DNA of 64,000 nt from Streptomyces chumphonensis (GTDB lineage Bacteria > Actinomycetota > Actinomycetes > Streptomycetales > Streptomycetaceae), in the NCBI RefSeq assembly GCF_014779715.1, contig NZ_JACXYU010000001.1:1178001-1242000 (forward strand), written 5' to 3'. This document shows, in pieces, positions 54,453 to 64,000 of the stretch. Each line of letters starts with the position of its first letter. The first letter of the stretch is position 1. The translations under genes were made by a program, and so were the position numbers. The notes under the pieces were generated by a model that made no database searches, had not been told where the DNA came from, and saw only the letters and a program-made list of their open reading frames with translations.

Positions 54453-57400
54453 TCAGCGGTTGCTGCGCAGCAGGGTGCGCATGGTGCGCATGGCGACCGA
54501 CAGGTTCGCCAGGTCGAACGTCTCGGAGCTGTGGATCTCCTCCAGCGTCGCCCGGGCCCGCCCGAGGATCGCGGCGTTCTTCTCCTCCCACGCCTTGAAC
54601 CGCTGCTCGGCGGTGGCCGTGGCGTCGCCGCCCGACAGCACGTCCGCCGTGAGCAGCTGGTGCGCGGCGTACAGGTCCTCGCGGATCGCGGCCCGGGCCA
54701 TGGACTGCCACCGGTCGGCGCGCGGCAGCTCGCTGACGCGGTCCTGGAGCTGGGTGATGTTCAGCCGGTCGGCGAGGTCGTAGTACACCTCGGCGACGTC
54801 CAGGAGCTCGCGTCCGGTGCGGTCGGCGACGGCCACGATGTCCAGGGCCGGGAAGACCGAGGAGAATCCGGCGACGCGGCGGGCCAGCTCCGAGGGCACG
54901 CCCGCGTTCTCCAGCTCCTCGTGGATCGCCTCGAACCAGGCCAGGTCCTCGCCCTTGAGCAGGGCGGGGAGCTGCGACCAGACCGTCTCCACCCGCTCGC
55001 TGAAGACCTCCACGGTCTCGGCGAGCAGGAGCGGCTGCGGGCGGTTGCCCAGCAGCCAGCGGGTGGCGCGCTCCACGAGGCGGCGGCTGTGCAGCCGGAT
55101 GCGGGTCTGCGTCTCGGCGGCCACCCGGTTGTCGAGCGTCTCGACCTCGTCCCACACCCGGGACATGTCGAAGATGGCCCGTGCGGCGGTGTGCGCGCGC
55201 ACGATCTCCTCGGTCGTGGCCCCCGACTCCTCCCGAAGCCGGTGCAGGAACGTCGAACCGCCCGTGTTCACCGTGTCGTTGACGAGCACGGTGGTGACGA
55301 TCTGACGGCGCAGCGCGTGGTGGTCGATCTCCTCGGGGAACCGCTCGCGCAGCGCACCCGGGAAGTAGGAGTGGGCCAGCCTCCGCAGGTAGGGGTCGTC
55401 GGGCAGGTCGGTGCCGATCAGCGCCTCGGTGACGGTGATCTTGGCGTAGGCCAGCAGCACCGCCAGCTCGGGCTGGGTGAGGCCCTGCCCGCTGGTCTGC
55501 CGCTCCCGGATCTGCCGGTCGGAGGGCAGGTGCTCCAGGGAGCGGTCCAGACGACCCGAGCGGGAGAGGGCGCGCATGAAGCGGGCGTGGGCCTGGAGCA
55601 GGCCGGGGGCCGTCTCCAGCGCGTTGGCCAGCGCCACGTTCTGCGCGTAGTTGGTGCGCAGGACCAGCTCGCCGACCTCGTCCGTCATCTCGGCCAGCAG
55701 GGCGTTGCGGTGCTTGACGGTCATGTCCCCGTTGCCGACGACGGCGTTGAGGAGGATCTTGATGTTGACCTCGTGGTCGGAGGTGTCCACCCCGGCGCAG
55801 TTGTCGATCGCGTCGTTGTTGACCCTGCCGCCGCACAGGGCGTACTCGATCCGCCCGAGCTGGGTGAGGCCGAGGTTGCCGCCCTCGCCGACGACGCGGG
55901 CCCGCACGTCGCTGCCGTCGACACGGATCGCGTCGTTGGCCTTGTCGCCGACGTCCTGGTGGCTCTCGCTCGACGCCTTCACGTACGTGCCGATGCCGCC
56001 GTTCCACAGCAGGTCGACGGGCGCCTGGAGGATGGCCTGCATCAGCTCCGACGGCGTCAGCTTCGTCGCGGAGGACTCCAGGCCGAGGGCTTCGCGCAGC
56101 TGCGGTGAGACAGGCACCGACTTGGCGCTGCGCGGGAAGACGCCGCCGCCCGCGGAGATCTTGTCGGTGTCGTAGTCCGCCCAGGAGGACCGGGGCAGCT
56201 CGAACAGCCGGCGGCGCTCCGCGTACGAGGTCGCGGCGTCCGGATCGGGGTCGACGAAGATGTGCCGGTGGTCGAAGGCGGCGACCAGGCGGATGTGCTC
56301 GCTCAGCAGCATGCCGTTGCCGAAGACGTCACCGGACATGTCGCCGACGCCGACGACCGTGAAGTCCTGGGTCTGGGTGTCGTGGTCCAGCTCGCGGAAG
56401 TGCCGCTTGACGGACTCCCAGGCGCCGCGCGCGGTGATGCCCATGCCCTTGTGGTCGTAGCCGGCCGAGCCGCCGGAGGCGAAGGCGTCGCCCAGCCAGA
56501 AGCCGTAGGAGACGGCGACCTCGTTGGCGATGTCGGAGAAGGTGGCCGTCCCCTTGTCGGCGGCGACGACGAGGTACGTGTCGTCCTCGTCGTGCCGGAC
56601 GACGTCCTTGGGCGGCAGCACCTCGCCGTTCAGCAGGTTGTCGGTGATGTCCAGCATCCCGGAGATGAAGGTGCGGTAGCAGGCGATGCCCTCGGCCAGC
56701 CACGCGTCCCGGTCCGCGGCCGGGTCCGGCAGCCGCTTGCCGACGAATCCGCCCTTCGCGCCGACGGGCACGATGACCGTGTTCTTGACCTCCTGGGCCT
56801 TCACCAGGCCGAGGATCTCCGTGCGGAAGTCCTCCTTGCGGTCCGACCAGCGCAGACCGCCCCGGGCGACCTTGCCGAAGCGCAGGTGCACGCCCTCCAC
56901 CCGGGGCGAGTACACCCAGATCTCGTAGGAGGGACGCGGTGCGGGCAGGTCGGGAATCGCCTGCGGGTCGAGCTTCATCGACACGTAGTCGTGCAGCTCG
57001 CCGTCGTCGGTGCGCTGGAAGTAGTTGGTGCGCAGGGTGGCCTTGATGACGGTGAGGAAGGAGCGCAGCATGCGGTCCTCGTCCAGGTTGGCCACCTGGT
57101 CCAGGGCGCCGTCCAGCTCCTCCAGGAGCCCGTCGAGCAGTTCCCGCCCCGCGTGCTGCCGCTCCGGGGCGAGGCGCGCCTCGAACAGGCTCACCAGCAG
57201 CCGGGTCGTGTGGACGTTGCGCCGGAGCGTCTCCTCCATGGTGGCCTGGCCGAACTTCGCGCCCGCCTGCCACAGGTAGCGGGCGTAGGCACGCAGCACC
57301 ATGGCCTGCCGCCAGGTCAGTCCGGCGGCCAGCACGAGGGCGTTGACGCCGTCGTTCTCGGCCTGTCCGCGCCAGACGGCGGCGAAGGTGTCCTGGAAGC

Positions 57401-59429
57401 GCCGGCGGGCGTCCTCGCCCAGGGCGTCCGCGCTGGGCTCCGGCAGCCGCAGCCCGAAGTCGTAGATCCACACCCGGGTGCCGTCGGCCGTACGCAGCTC
57501 GTAGGGCCGCTCGTCCACGACCTCCACGCCCATCGCCTGGAGGATGGGCAGGACGGCGGAGAGCGAGACGGGCTCACCGGTCCGGTAGATCTTGAAGCGG
57601 CGTTCGCCGGGAGCGGCGCCGACCGGTTCGTACAGGCTCAGCGCGAAGTCCTCGCCGGTCTCGTCCAGCTGCGCCAGGTGCTGGAGGTCGGCGACGGCCG
57701 CGCGGGGGGAGAAGTCCTCCTTGTAGCCCTCGGGGAACCCGTTGTTGCCGAGGGTGCCGAAGCGGCGGCCCAGCTCGGCGGCCCGCTCCTCGCCGCACTC
57801 GGCGACCAGGGCCTCCGCGAAGCCGTCGGCCCAGGAGCGCGCCGCCTCGGCGAGGCGGTGCTCGATGCGGTCGGCGTCGGCGTCGGTCAGGCGGCCCAGC
57901 CGCGAGCCCGGCTCGACACGGACGACGAAATGCAGCCGGGAGAGGACCGACTCGGTGTTCCAGGCGGTGAAGTCGACGCTGGTGCCGCCCAGTTCCTCCC
58001 GCAGGATGTCGATGAGCCGCAGCCGCACGTTCGTCGTGTAGCGGTCGCGCGGGAGGTAGACGAGCGCGGAGTAGTACCGGCCGTACTCGTCCTGACGGAG
58101 GAACAGCCGCAGGCGGCGGCGCTCCTGGAGGTACAGGACGGAGATCGCGATGGAACGCAGCTCGTCCACCGGGATCTGGAACAGCTCGTCGCGCGGGTAG
58201 GTCTCCAGGATCTGGAGCAGGTCCCGGCCGTCGTGGCTGTCGGGCGTGAAGCCGGCGTGCGAGAGCACGGCCTCGACCTTGCGGCGGATCACGGGGATCT
58301 GCCGGACGCTCTCGACGAAGGCGGACGCGGCGAAGAGGCCCAGGAAGCGGCGCTCGCCCACGACGTTCCCGTCGGCGTCGAACTTCTTCACCCCGACGTA
58401 GTCGAGGTACGAGGAGCGGTGCACGGTCGCACGGCTGTTGGCCTTGGTCAGCACCAGCAGCCTGCGCTCGTGCGCCTTGGCGCGGGCGTCGGGACTCAGC
58501 CGGTTGAACGACGGCGAGACGGGGTGCCCCTCGGCGTCGGCGGTGTGCGTCGGGTCCGCCCGCAGGATGCCCAGGCCGGTGCCGGGCACCGACTTGAGCA
58601 CGTCCGACCGCTCCCCGCTTTCGTCGGTGGACCGCGCCAGCTCGTACTCGCGGTACCCGAGGAAGGTGAAGCGGTCGTCGGCGAGCCAGCGCAGCAGCTG
58701 GCGCGCCTCGGTGACCTCCTGCTCGGACAGGTCGTCGGTGGGCTCGTTCGGGAGCTCGTCGGCGATGGCCAGGGCCGTCCCGCGCATCTTGCGCCAGTCC
58801 TCGACGGCCTCCCGGACGTCGGACAGGACGCGGCGGAGGTCGAGGGTGATCTGCTGGAGGTCGGTGGCGTCCGTCTCCCGGTCGATCTCGACGTGGATCC
58901 AGGACTCGGTGACGGCGTCCGGCGGCAGCTGCTCGGGCCGGTGGGTGCTCGGCTCCGGGGAGAGCGGGTCACGCCCGGCGTCCAGCACCTCCAGCAGCTT
59001 GCCGGTCACGTCGCGGCGGACGATCACCTGCGGGTGGATGACGACGTGGATGCCCCGGTCCTCGCGGGTCAGCTCGTTGGTGACCGAGTCGACGAGGAAG
59101 GGCATGTCGTCGGTGACGACCTCCACGACCGTGTGGGTGCAGGTCCAGCCGTTCTCCTCGACGGAGGGGGTGTAGACCCGGACGTTCGCCGTGCCCTGGG
59201 GACGCTGCTGGGCGAGCCGGTGGTGCGAGAGGGCGGCTCCCAGCACGTCCACGGGCTCTCGGTCGGCCAGGTCCTCCGGTGCCGTGTGCAGGTAGTAGCG
59301 CTGGAGATACGCACCCAGCGCCTCCGGCGTCAGCCCCTGCACCGGGAGACTCCCGGTGGGGCTGCCCTCAGCGGCCTGGGCGGCTCGCCCGAGCAGATCG
59401 GCCTTGGCTTCGTCCAGCTTGGTCTGCAT
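54453..59429 (-). CDS. gdh: NAD-specific glutamate dehydrogenase (180-kDa class)
   Basis: A 1658-residue enzyme of the large NAD-GDH class first described in Streptomyces, which deaminates glutamate to 2-oxoglutarate. The N-terminal half holds ACT-like regulatory domains. The catalytic centre is recognised by GGLRWSDRKEDFRTEILGLVKAQ, NTVIVPVGAKGGFV and DKGTATFSDIANEVA. The nucleotide part has VVGVGDMSGDVFGNG. Length is normal for the class. AGAGGAC precedes the ATG. A possible promoter lies about 100 bases upstream. Confidence 0.95.
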   Translation of the reverse strand: MQTKLDEAKADLLGRAAQAAEGSPTGSLPVQGLTPEALGAYLQRYYLHTAPEDLADREPVDVLGAALSHHRLAQQRPQGTANVRVYTPSVEENGWTCTHTVVEVVTDDMPFLVDSVTNELTREDRGIHVVIHPQVIVRRDVTGKLLEVLDAGRDPLSPEPSTHRPEQLPPDAVTESWIHVEIDRETDATDLQQITLDLRRVLSDVREAVEDWRKMRGTALAIADELPNEPTDDLSEQEVTEARQLLRWLADDRFTFLGYREYELARSTDESGERSDVLKSVPGTGLGILRADPTHTADAEGHPVSPSFNRLSPDARAKAHERRLLVLTKANSRATVHRSSYLDYVGVKKFDADGNVVGERRFLGLFAASAFVESVRQIPVIRRKVEAVLSHAGFTPDSHDGRDLLQILETYPRDELFQIPVDELRSIAISVLYLQERRRLRLFLRQDEYGRYYSALVYLPRDRYTTNVRLRLIDILREELGGTSVDFTAWNTESVLSRLHFVVRVEPGSRLGRLTDADADRIEHRLAEAARSWADGFAEALVAECGEERAAELGRRFGTLGNNGFPEGYKEDFSPRAAVADLQHLAQLDETGEDFALSLYEPVGAAPGERRFKIYRTGEPVSLSAVLPILQAMGVEVVDERPYELRTADGTRVWIYDFGLRLPEPSADALGEDARRRFQDTFAAVWRGQAENDGVNALVLAAGLTWRQAMVLRAYARYLWQAGAKFGQATMEETLRRNVHTTRLLVSLFEARLAPERQHAGRELLDGLLEELDGALDQVANLDEDRMLRSFLTVIKATLRTNYFQRTDDGELHDYVSMKLDPQAIPDLPAPRPSYEIWVYSPRVEGVHLRFGKVARGGLRWSDRKEDFRTEILGLVKAQEVKNTVIVPVGAKGGFVGKRLPDPAADRDAWLAEGIACYRTFISGMLDITDNLLNGEVLPPKDVVRHDEDDTYLVVAADKGTATFSDIANEVAVSYGFWLGDAFASGGSAGYDHKGMGITARGAWESVKRHFRELDHDTQTQDFTVVGVGDMSGDVFGNGMLLSEHIRLVAAFDHRHIFVDPDPDAATSYAERRRLFELPRSSWADYDTDKISAGGGVFPRSAKSVPVSPQLREALGLESSATKLTPSELMQAILQAPVDLLWNGGIGTYVKASSESHQDVGDKANDAIRVDGSDVRARVVGEGGNLGLTQLGRIEYALCGGRVNNDAIDNCAGVDTSDHEVNIKILLNAVVGNGDMTVKHRNALLAEMTDEVGELVLRTNYAQNVALANALETAPGLLQAHARFMRALSRSGRLDRSLEHLPSDRQIRERQTSGQGLTQPELAVLLAYAKITVTEALIGTDLPDDPYLRRLAHSYFPGALRERFPEEIDHHALRRQIVTTVLVNDTVNTGGSTFLHRLREESGATTEEIVRAHTAARAIFDMSRVWDEVETLDNRVAAETQTRIRLHSRRLVERATRWLLGNRPQPLLLAETVEVFSERVETVWSQLPALLKGEDLAWFEAIHEELENAGVPSELARRVAGFSSVFPALDIVAVADRTGRELLDVAEVYYDLADRLNITQLQDRVSELPRADRWQSMARAAIREDLYAAHQLLTADVLSGGDATATAEQRFKAWEEKNAAILGRARATLEEIHSSETFDLANLSVAMRTMRTLLRSNR

Positions 59430-59747
59430 GTCCTCTGGCTCCTGTCGCGCGCCGTTGCGTGACGTCAGATGGGGTGTCCGGTCGTACAGGGCAAGACGTC
59501 GACGCCCTCGCGGGCCGTTCCAGTTCGACGGTATGCCGGGAAACTCGATCAGCAACCGGCACTGCCTCGCGACGTCGCGGGCGGAGTACGGGGAGGGCCA
59601 CGTCGCCTACGTCCCCGGGCACGGCTATGGCGCTGATCACGGGGTAAGGCTATCTCCCCGGGCCGGGGGCGCGTCATGGTCCGTATGTGTACAAAAGCGG
59701 GGCCGGAAGTTTGACGGTCTGGACAGCCCCGTCACGCGACACGTGCC
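59430..59747. other. Region upstream of gdh
   Basis: This is 318 bases without a gene. On the minus strand a plausible promoter is TTGCTG (59550-59555), a 16-base spacer and TACCGT (59528-59533), giving a leader of about 90 bases for gdh. The right end is downstream of the HAD gene and has no clear terminator. Confidence 0.35.
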
Positions 59748-60413
59748 TTACCGGGCCATGCGCTCCGCCTCCGCCACGGCCTCCGCCAGCGTGTCGACCA
59801 CCGGAACGCCGGCCTCCGCCAGGCTGGCCCGACTGTGGGAGCCCCCCGTGTACAGGACGGCCCGCGCCCCGACGTGCCGGGCGGCCAGCGCGTCGTCCAC
59901 GGCGTCGCCGATGACCACCGTGCGCCGCGGGTCGACGTCCGTCAGCGACGCCAGATGCCGGGCCATGTGCGCGGCCTTCCCGTGCCCCGACAGCGGGGTG
60001 GCGAGGCCGTCGACCCGCGTGAAGCGGCCCTCGATGCCGTGCCTGCGCACCAGGGGTACGAGGTGGTCGTGCGGCGCGAGGGAGCACAGCGACTGGGTGC
60101 CGCCCGCGGCCTGCCGCGCCGCGAGCAGCTCGGCCGCGCCCAGCGTGAGCGTCACCGTGTCGACCCGGTCGAAGTAGTGCCGGTGGAAGCACTCGTTCAG
60201 CACGGCGAACTCCTCGTCCGTGGGAATCCGGCCGGTCAGCTTCTCGTAGAAGCGCGGCACCGGCACGCAGTACAGCTCGCGGTAGCGCTCCAGCGTCACC
60301 GGCTCCATGCCGACCTCGGCGAAGGCCAGGTTCGTCGCCTCGATGACGGCGTCGATGTCGTGCAGGAGCGTGCCGTTCCAGTCCCAGACGATGTGAGTGG
60401 TCTCCCCATGCAT
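59748..60413 (-). CDS. HAD family phosphatase
   Basis: A 221-residue HAD hydrolase of the phosphoglycolate phosphatase/beta-phosphoglucomutase shape. Motif I is WDWNGTLLHD with nucleophile Asp11. The usual second Asp, the general acid/base, is Asn13, a variant seen in this actinobacterial group. Motif II is SLAPHDH, motif III has the Lys in GHGKAAHMA, and motif IV is VVIGDAVDDALAA. The substrate is unknown. It lies upstream of gdh on the same strand. Confidence 0.85.
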   Translation of the reverse strand: MHGETTHIVWDWNGTLLHDIDAVIEATNLAFAEVGMEPVTLERYRELYCVPVPRFYEKLTGRIPTDEEFAVLNECFHRHYFDRVDTVTLTLGAAELLAARQAAGGTQSLCSLAPHDHLVPLVRRHGIEGRFTRVDGLATPLSGHGKAAHMARHLASLTDVDPRRTVVIGDAVDDALAARHVGARAVLYTGGSHSRASLAEAGVPVVDTLAEAVAEAERMAR

Positions 60414-60475
60414 GCACTCGACGGTACCCGCAGGCACCGACACGCGGCCGGGCCCGCCCCCGGCGGGCCCGCCGC

Positions 60476-60976
60476 TCAGAGCAGGTCGCCCAGCTCCTGC
60501 GTGGCGTACCAGAGCAGCTCGTGGCCCTCCGCCCCGTCCACCGCGTGACGCGCGACCTCGTCGCCCCCGTCCGCCGCGTGCAGCGCCCCGACCGCGGCGG
60601 TGACGTCGGCCACGGCGTCCCCGGCGTCGACGTGCACGGCGGCCGCCTCGGCCAGCGGCACGGTCCCGTCCACCCGGACCCGGCCGACGGCGTCGTCGTC
60701 CGACCCCCGGTCGGCGACGGAGACGGCACGGTCGGCGACGTCGACCGCCACCACGACGCGGCGCCGGGGTGCCGCCGGGTCGTCCGCGAGCAGCCGCAGG
60801 GAGCCCAGCGCCGCCGCACCGAGGGCCGCGTACTCCAGCTCCTCGACGTCGTCGGACGCGCACCACGCGCGCAGCGCGGGCGTGACCGCGAAGGCGGCGA
60901 GCGGGGCGGGGCCGAGCTCGCCCCGCCGGTGCGCCACGGCCAGCCGGGGCAGGGTCAGGGGGACGTAGAGGCGCAT
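60476..60976 (-). CDS. DUF6912 family protein
   Basis: A 166-residue conserved actinobacterial protein. It begins MRLYVPLTLPRLAVAH, then AFAVTPALRAWCASDDVEELEY, which is typical of the family. The function is unknown; no membrane helix or catalytic motif is visible. It is divergent from the Rv3235-family gene across 280 bases. Confidence 0.8.
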   Translation of the reverse strand: MRLYVPLTLPRLAVAHRRGELGPAPLAAFAVTPALRAWCASDDVEELEYAALGAAALGSLRLLADDPAAPRRRVVVAVDVADRAVSVADRGSDDDAVGRVRVDGTVPLAEAAAVHVDAGDAVADVTAAVGALHAADGGDEVARHAVDGAEGHELLWYATQELGDLL

Positions 60977-61256
60977 GGACTGCCGCTTTCGTGTGAGGCC
61001 GGGCACCGGACTGCCCGCCAGGATACGGCCCCCGGGCCCGCTCGCCCGCCGAGCGGGCCCGGCCGCACCGCAGGTCAGTCGGGTCACCGGTCAAGGGGTG
61101 AGCGCCGGACGCCGGAACGGGTGAACGTGGGCAACGGCCGACGCGCGACAGGCGCGGCGTTGCACGAACGTGACGTCACGGATACAAAGAGTGACCAAAG
61201 CTACTGGCCAGTAGCGCAGCTTCCGTTCATCTCACGCCGCTTCACGGGGAATCACC
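60977..61256. promoter_or_regulatory. Promoter with two palindromes before the Rv3235-family gene
   Basis: TTGCAC (61160-61165), a 17-base spacer and TACAAA (61183-61188) form a plus-strand promoter. A perfect palindrome CGTGACGTCACG (61169-61180) lies inside the spacer. A second, CTACTGGCCAGTAG (61201-61214), lies just past the likely start. Confidence 0.55.
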
Positions 61257-61682
61257 ATGATCACCACACACACCAGCCGGCCGCCCGGTCGCCAGGACAG
61301 CCGACGACCCTCACGGTCGGCGCTGGCCGCAGCCCGCCGCAGCGCACGGGACCGGCTGCCGCACTACTGGTTCGCACACCGGCTGCTCCAGGTCCTCAGC
61401 GGACAGCGGCCCGTGCACAGTCTGCTCGGTCACGTCGAGGGACGTGCCTACGACGACCTCCTGCGCATCGCACCGCTGGCGCCGCTCGCGGGGACGCGGC
61501 CGGGGCGGGAACCCGCACTCCTCCAGGTCGGCGCGTCCACCCCCGGCCCCGGGGTGCTGGAGGCCTACGCGCGGGTGCGCGTCGGGGAGCGCACCCGCGC
61601 CCTGGCCTTCCGACTCGAACAGGCACCGGACCGCCGGTGGCGGTGCGCCGCCGTCGAGTCGGATCTGAGCTGCCGCACCTGA
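61257..61682 (+). CDS. Rv3235 family protein
   Basis: A 141-residue protein with an Arg/Ser-rich N-terminus and a compact core: HRLLQVLSGQRPVHSLLGHVEGRAYDDLLRIAPL, then VLEAYARVRVGERTRALAFRLEQAPDRRWRCAAVE. This matches the Rv3235 family, regularly found next to secA in actinobacteria, of unknown function. ACGGGGA precedes the ATG. It is convergent with secA. Confidence 0.85.
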   Translation: MITTHTSRPPGRQDSRRPSRSALAAARRSARDRLPHYWFAHRLLQVLSGQRPVHSLLGHVEGRAYDDLLRIAPLAPLAGTRPGREPALLQVGASTPGPGVLEAYARVRVGERTRALAFRLEQAPDRRWRCAAVESDLSCRT

Positions 61683-61687
61683 CGCCG

Positions 61688-61725
61688 GAGGGGCCGGAGA
61701 CCACTGCGGCGGTCTCCGGCCCCTC
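61688..61725. terminator. Bidirectional terminator between the Rv3235-family gene and secA
   Basis: A perfect 15-bp stem (GAGGGGCCGGAGACC against GGTCTCCGGCCCCTC) with an 8-base loop. It lies 5 bases past one stop codon and 14 bases past the other. Confidence 0.75.
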
Positions 61726-61739
61726 CCGTCACGCTCGGC

Positions 61740-64000
61740 TCACTTCTTGCGGCGACGGCCACCGCTCTTCTGCGCCTTGCGCCGCTCCGCACGCGTCATC
61801 CCGTCGCCGGAGGAACGCGCCGTCGGACCGTCGGCGTCCTCCGCCACGAAGTCGCCCTCGACGACACCGCCCTCGCCGTCCACGGTGGGGGCGGAGAAGT
61901 GCAGGCGGTCCGGACGCTGCGGCGCGTCCAGCCCCTTGGCCCTGATGGCCGGGCGGGCCCCCGCCGGAACGGCGTCCTTCGGGGCCTCCTCCTGCCGCGA
62001 CTCCTGCACCGGTACCTGCTCCACCTGCCGCTCGACCTGCACCTCCAGGTTGAACAGGTAGCCGACCGACTCCTCCTTGATGCCCTCCATCATGGCCTGG
62101 AACATGTCGAAGCCCTCGCGCTGGTACTCGACCAGCGGGTCCTTCTGGGCCATCGCGCGCAGGCCGATGCCCTCCTGGAGGTAGTCCATCTCGTAGAGGT
62201 GCTCACGCCACTTGCGGTCCAGGACGGACAGCACGACCCGGCGCTCCAGCTCGCGCATGATCTCCTCGCCCAGCTCCTTCTCCCGGGCGTCGTACTGGCC
62301 GTGGATGTCCTCCTTGACGGCCTCGACGAGGAACTCGGCGGTCAGCCCCTCGCGTTCGCCGACCTCCCCCTCCAGGTCGGCCACCGTCACCGAGATCGGG
62401 TAGAGCTGCTTGAACGCGGCCCACAGCCGGTCGAGGTCCCACTCCTCGGCGAATCCCTCGACCGTCTCCGCCTGGACGTACGCCTCGATCGTGTCGTCCA
62501 TGAAGTGGCGCACCTGCTCGTGCAGGTCCTCCCCCTCCAGGACGCGGCGGCGCTCACCGTAGATGACCTCGCGCTGCCGGTTGAGCACCTCGTCGTACTT
62601 CAGGACGTTCTTGCGGATCTCGAAGTTCTGCTGCTCGACCTGCGACTGAGCGGAGGCGATGGCGCGGGTGACCATCTTGTTCTCGATCGGCACGTCGTCG
62701 GGGACGTTCGCCATGGCCATCACCCGCTCGACCATCTGCGCCTTGAACAGCCGCATCAGGTCGTCGCCGAGGGACAGGTAGAAGCGGGACTCGCCCGGGT
62801 CGCCCTGCCGACCGCTACGGCCGCGGAGCTGGTTGTCGATACGGCGCGACTCGTGCCGCTCGGTGCCCAGGACGTAGAGCCCGCCGAGCTTCTTGACCTC
62901 GTCGTGCTCCGCCTTGACGGCCTCCTCGGCCTGCTCCAGGGCGGCGGGCAGCGCGGCGGCCCACTCCTCGATGTGCTCCTGCGGGTCGTAGCCCTGCGCG
63001 CGCAGCGCGGCCTCGGCGATGGCGTCGGCGTTCCCGCCGAGCTGGATGTCGGTACCGCGGCCGGCCATGTTCGTCGCCACCGTGACGGAGCCCTTGCGGC
63101 CGGCCTCCGCGACGATGTGGGCCTCACGCTCGTGGTTCTTCGCGTTCAGCACCTCGTGCTTCACGCCCCGCTTCTTGAGCTGCTGCGAGAGGTACTCGGA
63201 CTTCTCGACCGAGGTGGTGCCGACGAGGATCGGCTGCCCCTTCTCGTGCTTCTCGGCGATGTCCTCCACCACGGCGTCGAACTTCGCCACCTCGGTGCGG
63301 TAGATGAGGTCCGCCTGGTCCTTCCGGACCATCGGCTTGTTCGTCGGGATCGGGACCACGCCGAGCTTGTAGATCTGGTGGAACTCGGCGGCCTCGGTCA
63401 TCGCCGTACCGGTCATGCCGGCGAGCTTGTCGTACAGGCGGAAGAAGTTCTGCAGGGTGATCGTGGCGAGCGTCTGGTTCTCGTCCTTGATGTCCACCCC
63501 CTCCTTCGCCTCGATCGCCTGGTGCATGCCCTCGTTGTAGCGGCGGCCGGCGAGGATACGACCGGTGTGCTCGTCGACGATCATGACCTCGCCGTCGATG
63601 ACGACGTAGTCCTTGTCCTTCTTGTAGAGCTCCTTGGCCTTGATGGCGTTGTTCAGGTAGCCCACCAGCGGCGTGTTGACGGACTCGTAGAGGTTGTCGA
63701 TGCCCAGCCAGTCCTCCACGCGGGCGACGCCCGACTCGTGGATGCCGACCGTGCGCTTCTTCTCGTCGACGTCGTAGTCGCCCGTCTCCGGCTTCTGGAG
63801 CCGGACGTCGGCGGGCTCGCCGCGCTCCAGGCGCTTGACCAGCTTCGCGAAGTCGCCGTACCACTTCGTCGCGGAGTCGGCCGGGCCGGAGATGATCAGC
63901 GGCGTGCGGGCCTCGTCGACGAGGATCGAGTCCACCTCGTCGACGATGGCGAAGTTGTGGCCGCGCTGGACCAGCTCCTCCTTCGACCAGGCCATGTTGT
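61740..64000 (-). CDS. secA: Preprotein translocase ATPase SecA (partial, 5' end outside)
   Basis: About 750 C-terminal residues of SecA are in the window; roughly the first 190-200, with Walker A, lie beyond 64000. Visible marks are [20 protein letters not shown] (DEAD motif II), [36 protein letters not shown] and [20 protein letters not shown]. The C-terminal linker is basic ([17 protein letters not shown]) and lacks the zinc-binding Cys/His end found in many SecAs, as in other Streptomyces. Confidence 0.97.
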   Translation of the reverse strand, partial: NMAWSKEELVQRGHNFAIVDEVDSILVDEARTPLIISGPADSATKWYGDFAKLVKRLERGEPADVRLQKPETGDYDVDEKKRTVGIHESGVARVEDWLGIDNLYESVNTPLVGYLNNAIKAKELYKKDKDYVVIDGEVMIVDEHTGRILAGRRYNEGMHQAIEAKEGVDIKDENQTLATITLQNFFRLYDKLAGMTGTAMTEAAEFHQIYKLGVVPIPTNKPMVRKDQADLIYRTEVAKFDAVVEDIAEKHEKGQPILVGTTSVEKSEYLSQQLKKRGVKHEVLNAKNHEREAHIVAEAGRKGSVTVATNMAGRGTDIQLGGNADAIAEAALRAQGYDPQEHIEEWAAALPAALEQAEEAVKAEHDEVKKLGGLYVLGTERHESRRIDNQLRGRSGRQGDPGESRFYLSLGDDLMRLFKAQMVERVMAMANVPDDVPIENKMVTRAIASAQSQVEQQNFEIRKNVLKYDEVLNRQREVIYGERRRVLEGEDLHEQVRHFMDDTIEAYVQAETVEGFAEEWDLDRLWAAFKQLYPISVTVADLEGEVGEREGLTAEFLVEAVKEDIHGQYDAREKELGEEIMRELERRVVLSVLDRKWREHLYEMDYLQEGIGLRAMAQKDPLVEYQREGFDMFQAMMEGIKEESVGYLFNLEVQVERQVEQVPVQESRQEEAPKDAVPAGARPAIRAKGLDAPQRPDRLHFSAPTVDGEGGVVEGDFVAEDADGPTARSSGDGMTRAERRKAQKSGGRRRKK

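Noticed and set aside
56262..59462. 1066-codon plus-strand frame opposite gdh
   Set aside because: It is the antisense shadow of the glutamate dehydrogenase gene, has a composition typical of reversed Streptomyces codons and no domain.

Overview
The window looks like a chromosomal core segment of a Streptomyces. The DNA is very GC-rich, with G or C at almost every third codon position. GTG and TTG starts are common. Streptomyces-specific genes are present: an SsgA-like protein, MatA/MatB, SigU/RsuA-type regulators, NnaR, tandem PkaA/PkaB-type kinases and a LAXTG sortase substrate. The gene order resembles, from memory, the S. coelicolor segment SCO2924 to SCO3005. Gene symbols that rest partly on that remembered order are marked as inference.

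Layout. 1-3254: end of a membrane protein, two RDD membrane proteins and an SsgG-like cell-division protein. 3286-6547: FAD-linked oxidase, 4-hydroxyphenylpyruvate dioxygenase (tyrosine catabolism) and a divergent Lrp/AsnC regulator. 6608-10244: Lon-type membrane protease, IclR regulator and an SF2 helicase. 10406-14912: three overlapping genes for a molybdenum hydroxylase of the xanthine dehydrogenase type. 15307-20375: DUF3039 protein, YqgE, MurA, HU, malic enzyme and a possible small RNA. 20376-24066: HelD-like RNA polymerase-associated ATPase and a SigU/RsuA-type sigma/anti-sigma pair. 24174-26908: the nitrate regulator NnaR (HemD-like domain plus winged helix) and a NarK transporter, each preceded by a GlnR-like site.

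27007-32183 looks accessory: an ATP-grasp protein, a GNAT protein, two unknown proteins, a SUMF1-like protein without the catalytic cysteine pair, and an isolated second HemC. 32275-36187 is the overlapping matA-matB-acyltransferase operon, expected to make and modify an extracellular aminosugar polymer. 36429-38819 holds a divergent LysR/MFS pair. 38864-42697 is the conserved trans-translation and division block: ssrA tmRNA, smpB, an S41 protease, ftsX and ftsE.

42921-48587: a zinc-ribbon membrane protein, a repeat-rich LAXTG surface protein, release factor 2 and two Ser/Thr kinases. 49006-54384: an orphan FHA-FtsK ATPase and a two-domain glycosyl/glycerophosphotransferase. 54453-61682: the giant NAD-glutamate dehydrogenase, a HAD phosphatase, a DUF6912 protein and an Rv3235-family protein. 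The window ends inside secA.

The strongest regulatory observations are the GlnR box before nnaR, two perfect palindromes placed on a promoter next to secA, a 10-base element shared by pkaA and the divergent FHA-FtsK gene, and an intergenic transcript candidate at about 20210-20345. No CRISPR array, insertion sequence, tRNA or rRNA was recognised.
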